Positions 1-5,720 of a stretch of DNA of 9,467 nucleotides are shown piece by piece. The position numbers and the translations under genes are program-made. Positions within the stretch are counted from its first letter, which is position 1, and every line of letters begins with the position of its first letter. The DNA comes from Cyclobacteriaceae bacterium (lineage in GTDB: Bacteria; Bacteroidota; Bacteroidia; Cytophagales; Cyclobacteriaceae), in assembly GCA_025363495.1 (NCBI GenBank), contig JANYDR010000650.1, positions 1 to 9,467 of the forward strand, read 5' to 3'. The notes beneath the pieces are model-generated. The model ran no database searches and was not told the DNA's origin. It saw nothing but the letters and a program-made list of their open reading frames with translations.

Positions 1-950
1 ATTTGAAGGCGACTACACCTGAAATCAGAATTTATTTTATCGGGAAAAAATATACGCATCCTGTTATCGATAAATGTATTCATGTAGACAAGTTGCTTGA
101 CAGGGATGAATTATTAAAAGATCCTGAAATTCTAAGAGGGATAAATGCCGATTCGATACTTTTTATTTATCCTGATCGGGATTTAGCAAAGCTTGCAAGG
201 AAGTTGGAAATCAGACGAAGAGTAGCAACAGCACACCGATGGTTCAATTGGATATACTGTAATTACCGGGTCGACTTCAGCCGTTTGAGATCTCGTCTGC
301 ACGAGAGTCAGTTGAATTTTAAATTACTTTCTCCATTCAAAATGTTTTGGGATTTTGATTTAAAAGAAATTGGTGATTTCTATGGGCTGGTACCGCCATT
401 ACAAAATCACAATGGTCACCTCTCATTAAGTCATTTCAATCTCATATTGCATCCAAAATCCAAAGGAAGCGCACGGGAGTGGGACATGAATAATTATTAT
501 TCACTGGCTCAGTCACTTCCTTCTGATCAGTATAAAATTTTTATTACTGGTTTAAAAGAGGAGGGCGATTTGATCCGCAGCGAAATGCCTGGGATTTTTG
601 AGCTTCCGAATGTGGTTGATTTAACGGGCAAAATGAACCTGGATGATCTTATGTCATTTATCAGTCAGGCTGACGGATTAGTAGCCTGTAGTACTGGAGT
701 TCTTCATCTGGCATCAGCGCTGGGAAAACACACCTTGGGGCTTTACTCTCCAATGAAACCAATTCACCCGGGCAGATGGATGCCTATTGGTAAGAATGCA
801 AACTACCTGGTGATCAATAAGAATTGCAGTGACTGCAAGAGGAGCAAAACGTGCCAGTGTGTGAATGACATAACAGTTGGTCAGGTGCGTAAAAAAGTGG
901 AAGAATTTACTCTTCAGGTAAAATCTCAAAAGAGTCTGGCTGAATATTAG
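1..950 (+). CDS. GT9 family glycosyltransferase (LPS heptosyltransferase-like), 5' end missing
   Basis: Probable ADP-heptose:LPS heptosyltransferase-type enzyme that adds a sugar to lipopolysaccharide core at the inner face of the cytoplasmic membrane. Counting from the TTG at position 3, the visible 315 residues show GT9 hallmarks: HPKSKGSAREW (150-160), a domain-closing segment STGVLHLASALG (230-241), then YSPMKPIHPGRW (248-259). A C-x2-C-x5-C-x-C cluster (Cys 275, 278, 284, 286) follows. The first residues read like the middle of the N-terminal Rossmann domain (an LK...P.I.IYFIG stretch). The usual opening R-x-D-S-I-G-D-V-V motif is absent, so the TTG at position 3 is more likely an internal Leu codon and roughly 25-30 codons lie upstream of the window. 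The alternative is a true TTG start overlapping an upstream TGA at 4-6. The usual Asp of the D-[ST]-G motif is Ser here, which I believe is common in Bacteroidota homologues. A GT2 gene follows after 13 nt. Family call is firm; the exact sugar is unknown. Confidence 0.85.
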   Translation, partial: LKATTPEIRIYFIGKKYTHPVIDKCIHVDKLLDRDELLKDPEILRGINADSILFIYPDRDLAKLARKLEIRRRVATAHRWFNWIYCNYRVDFSRLRSRLHESQLNFKLLSPFKMFWDFDLKEIGDFYGLVPPLQNHNGHLSLSHFNLILHPKSKGSAREWDMNNYYSLAQSLPSDQYKIFITGLKEEGDLIRSEMPGIFELPNVVDLTGKMNLDDLMSFISQADGLVACSTGVLHLASALGKHTLGLYSPMKPIHPGRWMPIGKNANYLVINKNCSDCKRSKTCQCVNDITVGQVRKKVEEFTLQVKSQKSLAEY

Positions 951-963
951 TCAATGGAACAAC

Positions 964-1902
964 ATGAGAAAGTTCCAGATTGCTGTTATTTTAGTCAATT
1001 ATAATTCCACCAACTATACTATTGATTGCGTTCGCTCAATTGAGCAACTGACTGATTCGTCTCTCCAATACCAGATAATTATCGTTGACAATAATTCGCG
1101 GGATGATGAGTTTAAAAAACTGGAGGTGCTTCAGGCTAATCAAAACATCACCATTTTCAGGAGTAAGATAAATTCAGGATTTTCAGGAGCTAACATGATG
1201 GGTGTTCAACTTGCGGACGCTGAGTATTATTATTTTTTGAATAATGATTGCAAACTGCTTAATGATTGTCTCTCCATTCTTTATGTGTTCATGGAAAGTA
1301 ATCCTGCGGTTGCCAATGCTTCTGGTGAGATGTTTATAGCCAATGGAGAATACGAGTATAACTTCAGATACTTCCCAACGCTTTCATTAAAGCTGTTTGG
1401 ATCTGGTCTGTTGAGAATTTTTAATCCTGATAAATTTCCTGACAGGCATAAAAGAATGAATATCCCTACCCCGGTTGACCTCGTAAATGGAAGCTCAATG
1501 TTTATCAGGGCGCGGGCATTTGAGGAAATAGGTGGATTTGACACGAACTATTTTTTATACTCTGAAGAGGAGGATATTGCTCTTCGTCTTAAAAGAGCCG
1601 GATACTCTACTTTTCTTATCCCGGCCGCAAAATATCAGCACTTCATCAGCAAGAGCACACAATCGGATGGTAAAATCAATCTTGTGTTTTTAAAAGAATT
1701 TTATATTTCCTTTTTCTACTACTTCAGAAAAAACTATGGTTATCTTTATCGATTGGGCATGCAGGTTTTTTTCTTTTTTAAGATAGGCCGTAAATTCTAT
1801 AAGAGTTGGGATTATGCCCGGCTTGCTCTTTTTATTGCATCGGGTGCGCCTGTCAGGCATAGCCTGAGGTTCAAACAGAAAATCAGTAGTGACAAGGATT
1901 AA
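964..1902 (+). CDS. Glycosyltransferase family 2 (rhamnosyltransferase-like)
   Basis: Inverting GT-A glycosyltransferase of 312 residues, of the kind that moves a nucleotide-activated sugar (often dTDP-rhamnose) onto a growing polysaccharide. Visible motifs are the opening beta strand IAVILVNYNS (6-15), the nucleotide-binding IIVDNNS (39-45), NSGFSGAN (70-77), a DxD-like LNNDC (92-96), and the acceptor/catalytic segment YSEEEDIALRLKRAGY (199-214), with H226 in the conserved position after it. The C-terminal part from about 240 is rich in aromatic and basic residues (FYISFFYYFRKNYGY, 246-260) and probably binds the membrane peripherally. The ATG at 964 puts the NYNS strand right at the N terminus, as is usual in the family. 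It lies 13 nt after the GT9 gene and overlaps or abuts the methyltransferase gene, so the three are probably co-transcribed. The family is certain; the donor sugar is inference. Confidence 0.9.
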   Translation: MRKFQIAVILVNYNSTNYTIDCVRSIEQLTDSSLQYQIIIVDNNSRDDEFKKLEVLQANQNITIFRSKINSGFSGANMMGVQLADAEYYYFLNNDCKLLNDCLSILYVFMESNPAVANASGEMFIANGEYEYNFRYFPTLSLKLFGSGLLRIFNPDKFPDRHKRMNIPTPVDLVNGSSMFIRARAFEEIGGFDTNYFLYSEEEDIALRLKRAGYSTFLIPAAKYQHFISKSTQSDGKINLVFLKEFYISFFYYFRKNYGYLYRLGMQVFFFFKIGRKFYKSWDYARLALFIASGAPVRHSLRFKQKISSDKD

Positions 1903-1912
1903 AAACCACTCT

Positions 1913-2581
1913 ATGTCGGTAGATCTTAGAAAAAAACCTGAAAAATATTTTACCGGCAATCGCCCGGAAATGCTGAAGTATATTCCTGCTGAGGCAAAGC
2001 GAATCCTTGAGATAGGATGCGGTGAAGGTAACTTCGGTGCTTACATCAGGAAAGATTCCGGTGCCGAGGTGTGGGGCGTTGAATATGAAGTTGCGGAAGC
2101 CGAAATAGCTGCCAAACAACTCGATCGCGCGTTTTCAGGAGATGTTGCAGCCGTGATGCACGAATTGCCTGATGGCTACTTTGACGTGATCGTCTGTAAT
2201 GATGTGCTGGAGCACTTGACCGATCCTTATAGCGTACTTGAGAAATTTAAATCCAAATTAACCGGCGAAGGAATAGTCGTAAGCTCTCTTCCCAATATCC
2301 GGTACTTTCGAACATTCTTCGATTTTGTGCTTCATAAAAACTGGGACTACACGGACAATGGCATTATGGATAAAACTCACTATCGTTTTTTTACAATTAA
2401 AAGTATCCGGAAAATGTATGAAAGCTTAGGATACGAAGTCATCATACTGGAGGGGATCAATGCAACAAAATCAATCCGACCTGTCTTGTGGAACTTGCTT
2501 TTCCTTGGTGCTTTTTCTGATATAAAATATCTACAGTTCGCAACGGTGGCTCGTCCTTTGAAAAAATCGATATCTAAATAG
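1913..2581 (+). CDS. Class I SAM-dependent methyltransferase (Methyltransf_23/UbiG-like)
   Basis: A 222-residue methyltransferase with a Rossmann fold. Motif I is LEIGCGEGNFG (32-42), the SAM-binding glycine loop. E57 in VWGVEYE is the likely ribose-binding acidic residue. Motif IV is CNDVLEHL (95-102), followed by the post-motif SSLPNIR (124-130). The stretch NGIMDKTHYRFFT (149-161) is typical of methyltransferases in polysaccharide clusters. Its position between two glycosyltransferases suggests it methylates a sugar or glycan, possibly as a modification or chain-end cap; the substrate cannot be read from the sequence. Start choice: the ATG at 1913 gives an N terminus (KYFTGNRPEML) like relatives of this family. 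An in-frame GTG at 1889 would add eight residues and overlap the upstream gene by 14 nt. An AAGGAT at 1894-1899 lies 13 nt before the ATG, a weak ribosome site. Confidence 0.87.
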   Translation: MSVDLRKKPEKYFTGNRPEMLKYIPAEAKRILEIGCGEGNFGAYIRKDSGAEVWGVEYEVAEAEIAAKQLDRAFSGDVAAVMHELPDGYFDVIVCNDVLEHLTDPYSVLEKFKSKLTGEGIVVSSLPNIRYFRTFFDFVLHKNWDYTDNGIMDKTHYRFFTIKSIRKMYESLGYEVIILEGINATKSIRPVLWNLLFLGAFSDIKYLQFATVARPLKKSISK

Positions 2582-2613
2582 ATTAGTAGATTAACAACAA
2601 GCGGTTATAAGAA

Positions 2614-3486
2614 ATGAAAGTCTGTGGCTTCACCATCGTAAGAAACGCTGTCAAGTTGGACTATCCGATTGTTGAAGCAATTACCTCCATATTACCACTT
2701 TGTGATGAGATGATTGTGGCTGTTGGCAATTCTGAAGACGGCACGTTGGAACTCATACGGCAAATTGATTCTGATAAAATTAGAGTAATTGAAACCATCT
2801 GGGATGACACTAAGCGCGAAGGCGGACGGACACTGGCACTTGAAACGGATAAGGCTTTTGCTGCCATTCCATCAGACATAGACTGGTGCTTTTATATTCA
2901 GGCAGATGAGGTATTGCATGAACAATATTATCGTACTGTTCGGGAAGCTATGCTTCGCTATAAGGATGACAAAGTAGTGGAAGGTCTTTTGTTTGATTAC
3001 AAACATTTTTATGGTTCGTATGACTACCTGGGAAGTTCGTGGAGTTGGTATCGCCGGGAGATTAGAATTATCAGAAACGATAAAAATATTTTTTCCTACA
3101 AAGACGCTCAGGGGTTTCGCAAAAAGCCAAATGAGAAATTAAAAGTCAAACCAGTCGATGCATGTATGTATCATTACGGTTGGGTGCGTGATCCAAGAGC
3201 AATGCAACTTAAGCAGCAGACTTTCAACCGCTTTTATCATGATGATCAATGGATTGACCAACATGTAGCAAAAGCCGGTGAGTTTGATTATGGGCAGATT
3301 GACTCGCTGGAAATTTTTGAGGGCTCACATCCGGGAGTAATGTCTGAGAGGATTGAGCGATTGAACTGGAAATTTGATCATGATCTTTCCAAAAATCGGC
3401 TTTCACCCCGGGAACGATTAAAACGTTTCCTGAGTCTGTTCACTGGCCGCCGGGTTGGGGAATACAGGAACTATTCCGTCATCTGA
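2614..3486 (+). CDS. Glycosyltransferase family 2, divergent Bacteroidota type
   Basis: A 290-residue GT-A fold glycosyltransferase. The N terminus KVCGFTIVRNAVKLDYPIVE (2-21) is the pattern of GT2 enzymes that open with F.IVRNA. CDEMIVAVGNSEDGT (30-44) is the nucleotide-binding strand with an acidic/small-residue turn, and YIQADEV (94-100) carries the QAD variant of the metal-binding DxD. The second half has conserved-looking aromatic and basic blocks: SWSWYRREIRIIRND (142-156), MYHYGWVRDP (185-194), and a C-terminal GEYRNYSVI (282-290). No membrane segment is seen. It starts 32 nt after the methyltransferase gene and seems to be the last member of the polysaccharide cluster, since the next gene is a sigma factor. 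The acceptor and donor are unknown. Because the ending lies just upstream of the sigma gene, any promoter for that gene would overlap this coding sequence. Confidence 0.87.
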   Translation: MKVCGFTIVRNAVKLDYPIVEAITSILPLCDEMIVAVGNSEDGTLELIRQIDSDKIRVIETIWDDTKREGGRTLALETDKAFAAIPSDIDWCFYIQADEVLHEQYYRTVREAMLRYKDDKVVEGLLFDYKHFYGSYDYLGSSWSWYRREIRIIRNDKNIFSYKDAQGFRKKPNEKLKVKPVDACMYHYGWVRDPRAMQLKQQTFNRFYHDDQWIDQHVAKAGEFDYGQIDSLEIFEGSHPGVMSERIERLNWKFDHDLSKNRLSPRERLKRFLSLFTGRRVGEYRNYSVI

Positions 3487-3518
3487 AAATAATTTCTTCC
3501 ATCCTCTCACCTTTTACC

Positions 3519-3526
3519 TATTTTTG
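3519..3526 (+). promoter_or_regulatory. Candidate Bacteroidota -7 box upstream of the sigma factor gene
   Basis: TATTTTTG fits the Bacteroidota -7 consensus TAnnTTTG at all six fixed positions. It lies in the 46-nt gap between the GT2 and sigma genes. No good -33 TTTG is present at the usual distance; the nearest is TTTC at 3493-3496. Transcription would begin at about 3530-3533, so the sigma mRNA would be almost leaderless with the ATG at 3533. In AT-rich intergenic DNA one such box can arise by chance, so confidence is low. Confidence 0.2.
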
Positions 3527-3532
3527 AAGCCT

Positions 3533-4117
3533 ATGGAGGAAGTCGTGCGACAGCACTATACGGATAAGGAGAAGCGGGAGATCTTCGATCATGAATTTCT
3601 GCCCCACATTAACTCCATGTACAATTTCGGTTATCGGCTTACCCTTGACAGGGATGATGCCAAAGACCTGGTTCAAGACACCTATTTCAAGGCATTCCGC
3701 TTTATAGAATCATTCCAAAAGGGAACTAACGCGAAGGCATGGCTGTTCCGGATTTTGAAGAACAGCTTTATCAATGATTATCGAAAGAAAGTCAAGGAGC
3801 CAAATAAGGTCGACTATCAGGAAGTAGAGCAGTATTATAATTCGGAAGATGTAGACCGGCAGATCACGCCAGATTTGAGGGTAGACGCTTTGAAAGACAT
3901 GATTGGGGATGAAATTTCCAATGCACTCAATGCATTAGACGTTGATTTTCGTACAGTAATTATTTTGTGTGACCTGGAAGGATTTAAATACGAAGAGATG
4001 GCAAAAATCCTCGATATACCAATCGGGACTGTCCGCAGTCGTCTTCACCGGGCCCGGCAATTACTCAAAGAGAAGCTAAGTGAATATGCCAAGTCAATGG
4101 GTTATAAAAACTCCTAA
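3533..4117 (+). CDS. ECF sigma factor, SigR/SigH-like (sigma-70 family)
   Basis: A 194-residue alternative sigma factor that would direct RNA polymerase to a stress regulon. Region 2 spans about 20-86, with DAKDLVQDTYFKAF (42-55) and the -10-recognising KAWLFRILKNSFINDYRKK (68-86). Region 4 spans about 128-185, with ALDVDFRTVIILCDLEGF (134-151) and the helix-turn-helix ending IPIGTVRSRLHRARQLL (162-178). The phrases GTNAKAWLFRILKNSFINDYRKK and EGF.Y.E.A.I.D.PIGTV.SRLHR match actinobacterial SigR/SigH closely, which is known for thiol-oxidative stress control. The next gene encodes an RsrA-like partner, which supports that assignment. The ATG at 3533 is preferred because it gives the usual short ECF N terminus; an in-frame TTG at 3455 would add 26 residues lying within the upstream gene. 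No extra C-terminal domain is seen. Identity as an ECF factor is firm; the redox role is inferred. Confidence 0.9.
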   Translation: MEEVVRQHYTDKEKREIFDHEFLPHINSMYNFGYRLTLDRDDAKDLVQDTYFKAFRFIESFQKGTNAKAWLFRILKNSFINDYRKKVKEPNKVDYQEVEQYYNSEDVDRQITPDLRVDALKDMIGDEISNALNALDVDFRTVIILCDLEGFKYEEMAKILDIPIGTVRSRLHRARQLLKEKLSEYAKSMGYKNS

Positions 4118-4120
4118 GCC

Positions 4121-4387
4121 ATGAACCTACCAACAAACCCTTTTGTGTCCAATGACGGTAAGAAGCCGACTTGTATGGAGATGCTGCAATTAATTCTGGA
4201 TGGACAGGATTCTCAGGAGCAGCGCGAATATTTTAAGAATCATATGGACAACTGTATGCCATGCTTCAAGGGTTATCATGTTGATATGACGATAAAGGAA
4301 TTGCTAAAGTCAAAGTGCTGTGGAGGTGAAGCTCCTGACGAGCTTGTAGCTAAAATTAAAAGTCAAATAGCGTCAACTATTTCATAA
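4121..4387 (+). CDS. Soluble zinc-binding anti-sigma factor, RsrA-like (ZAS domain)
   Basis: An 88-residue protein that probably binds and inactivates the sigma factor encoded 3 nt upstream. It has the ZAS zinc motif H-x3-C-x2-C (H41, C45, C48) with a further Cys at C18, 22 residues before the His. In RsrA the zinc is held by Cys, His, Cys, Cys and released when the cysteines form disulfides. A Cys-Cys pair (C66, C67) follows the motif, in KELLKSKCCGGEAPDELVAKI (the stretch 59-79), very like the VKRCCG...P.DLRAKV region of actinobacterial RsrA/RshA. There is no membrane helix or signal peptide, so it acts in the cytoplasm, unlike the membrane-spanning FecR/RseA-type anti-sigmas common in Bacteroidota. 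Its stop codon overlaps the gmk start by one base. The anti-sigma role is well supported by context and motif; thiol sensing is inferred from the cysteine pattern. Confidence 0.85.
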   Translation: MNLPTNPFVSNDGKKPTCMEMLQLILDGQDSQEQREYFKNHMDNCMPCFKGYHVDMTIKELLKSKCCGGEAPDELVAKIKSQIASTIS

Positions 4388-4956
4388 TGGCGGGTAAGGC
4401 TCTGATTTTCTCCGCTCCATCCGGTTCCGGAAAGACAACCATTGTAAAACACCTGCTGAATACTAATACCGATCTAGGTTTTTCAATCTCTGCCTCTACA
4501 CGGGATAAGCGAGGTCGTGTTGAAGAGCATGGAAAGGATTATTACTTCTTAAGTCCTGAAGAATTTAAAAACAAAATAATTAACCACGAATTTATTGAGT
4601 GGGAGGAAGTCTATGCCGGAAATTTTTACGGCACCCTTACGTCGGAAATTGAGCGCATCTGGTCAGAGGGAAAGAACGTAATATTTGATGTCGATGTGAA
4701 GGGGGGCATCAGTCTTAAAAATTATTTTGGGGATAAGAGTTTGGCGATTTTTGTAAAGGTCCCATCACTGGAAGTATTGGAGCAGCGACTTAACAATCGC
4801 AGTACTGAAAGTGCCGACAGCATTTCTCAGCGACTTTTCAAAGCAAAATTTGAAATGACCTTTCAGGATGAATTTGATGTGGTGTTGGTAAATGAAAATC
4901 TGCATGATTCATTAGAAGAAGCTCAGCGCTTATACGACGAGTTTAAGAAGAAGTAG
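4387..4956 (+). CDS. gmk: Guanylate kinase
   Basis: Phosphorylates GMP (and dGMP) to GDP using ATP, an essential cytoplasmic step in nucleotide synthesis and cGMP/ppGpp precursor supply. The length of 189 residues is normal for a bacterial enzyme. The P-loop is SAPSGSGKTT (9-18). The GMP-binding domain shows SISASTRDKRGRVEEHGKDYYF (the stretch 33-54), then EFIEWEEVYAGNFYGT (68-83) with the Tyr-Gly pair that contacts GMP. IFDVDVKGG (99-107) follows as the Walker-B-like strand, and the lid holds SISQRL (145-150). The start codon shares one base with the stop of the anti-sigma gene (TAATG), implying translational coupling, so gmk expression is probably tied to the sigma/anti-sigma operon. In many Bacteroidota gmk is followed by nadD, as it is here about 130 nt downstream. 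No terminator is seen directly after the TAG. Confidence 0.97.
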   Translation: MAGKALIFSAPSGSGKTTIVKHLLNTNTDLGFSISASTRDKRGRVEEHGKDYYFLSPEEFKNKIINHEFIEWEEVYAGNFYGTLTSEIERIWSEGKNVIFDVDVKGGISLKNYFGDKSLAIFVKVPSLEVLEQRLNNRSTESADSISQRLFKAKFEMTFQDEFDVVLVNENLHDSLEEAQRLYDEFKKK

Positions 4957-4982
4957 AATACCCCTATCTTGAGTTCTTATTT

Positions 4983-5067
4983 ACCGCAGAGGCACGAAAG
5001 AGAAATTAAAATAGCGTCGGCAATAAAGAAAACTTAATACAACTCTGCGACTTAGAATCTCCGCGGT
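4983..5067 (+). repeat. Degenerate inverted repeat element between gmk and nadD
   Basis: The left arm begins ACCGCAGAGGCACGAAAGAG (4983-5002). The right arm runs from CTCTGCG (5043-5049) to CTCCGCGGT (5059-5067). The outer nine bases pair as ACCGCAGAG with the complement of CTCCGCGGT at 8 of 9 positions. CTCTGCG inside the right arm echoes the same CGCAGAG unit. The centre (about 5003-5042) is A-rich without strong pairing. The CGCAGAG/CTCTGCG theme resembles dispersed intergenic palindromes with iterated 'CGCAGAG' units that I recall from several bacterial genomes. It may be a decayed copy of such an element, or an mRNA hairpin. The right arm overlaps the GTG at 5066 that is an alternative nadD start, one reason to prefer the later ATG. 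Confidence 0.45.
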
Positions 5068-5086
5068 GAAAATCATTAATCGATCA

Positions 5087-5671
5087 ATGACTTCAAACCA
5101 GAAAATCGGTCTCTTCTTTGGCTCTTTTAACCCCATTCACATGGGCCACCTGATCATTGCAAATATCATGGCGGAAAATACTGATTTGACGAAAGTGTGG
5201 TTTGTTGTTTCTCCTCAAAATCCATTTAAGCCCTCGAAAGGATTACTTCATGAGTTTGATCGTTATGATCTGGTAAAGGCTGCTATTGCTGACAACTACA
5301 AACTGGAGGTTTCGGATGTAGAATTTCATTTGCCAAAGCCAAGCTATACAATTGATACGCTCACAGTGCTTTCTGAAAAGCACCCTTCTAAAACATTTAA
5401 AGTTATCATTGGTGAGGACAATCTTACCAGTTTTGAGAAGTGGAAGAACCATGATCAGATACTTGATAATTATGGCCTGTATGTATATCCAAGACCCCAT
5501 GTAACAAATTCCGATTTAAAACGTCATCCGAATGTGAAAATCGTGAAGGCGCCTTTATTGGATATTTCAGCAACATACATCCGGCAATGTATTAAAGACA
5601 ATAAGTCGGTACGTTATCTCGTTCCTGAATCCGTGGAGCAAATATTACGACTCCGCAATTTTTATCAGTAA
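5087..5671 (+). CDS. nadD: Nicotinate-nucleotide adenylyltransferase
   Basis: Transfers AMP from ATP to nicotinate mononucleotide, giving deamido-NAD in cytoplasmic NAD synthesis. The 194 residues show the nucleotidyltransferase signature IGLFFGSFNPIHMGH (7-21), including the HxGH ATP-binding motif (18-21). SPQNPFKP (42-49) is the usual NadD substrate loop (S-P-x-N-P-x-K), PSYTIDTL (85-92) is the conserved PSYT segment, and IIGEDNL...KW (107-119) corresponds to the G.DNL...W block. ISATYIRQCI (160-169) is the second ATP-binding motif (ISxTxIR), and VRYLVP (175-180) follows. Start choice: the ATG at 5087 places the GLFFGSFNP strand near the N terminus. The in-frame GTG at 5066 would add seven residues and begins inside the right arm of an inverted repeat. 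The next gene starts 10-49 nt downstream depending on its start, so read-through is plausible. Confidence 0.96.
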   Translation: MTSNQKIGLFFGSFNPIHMGHLIIANIMAENTDLTKVWFVVSPQNPFKPSKGLLHEFDRYDLVKAAIADNYKLEVSDVEFHLPKPSYTIDTLTVLSEKHPSKTFKVIIGEDNLTSFEKWKNHDQILDNYGLYVYPRPHVTNSDLKRHPNVKIVKAPLLDISATYIRQCIKDNKSVRYLVPESVEQILRLRNFYQ

Positions 5672-5720
5672 AGCCATCGACATGGCAACCCCAATACCCT
5701 ACTTTGCGTCTTTACTGGAG

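Noticed and set aside
714..2119. Several minus-strand open frames of 71-89 codons across the glycosyltransferase region
   Set aside because: They lie wholly or mostly opposite well-supported genes, have no recognisable motifs, and overlap one another; they are shadow frames.
3455..3532. TTG-initiated 26-residue extension of the sigma factor
   Set aside because: It overlaps the end of the upstream GT2 gene, and the added residues are unlike ECF sigma N termini. The ATG at 3533 fits the family length.
5682..5720. Upstream ATG for the DUF5686 protein
   Set aside because: It would put 13 residues in front of an otherwise textbook signal peptide starting MKKLLL; the ATG at 5721 is preferred.
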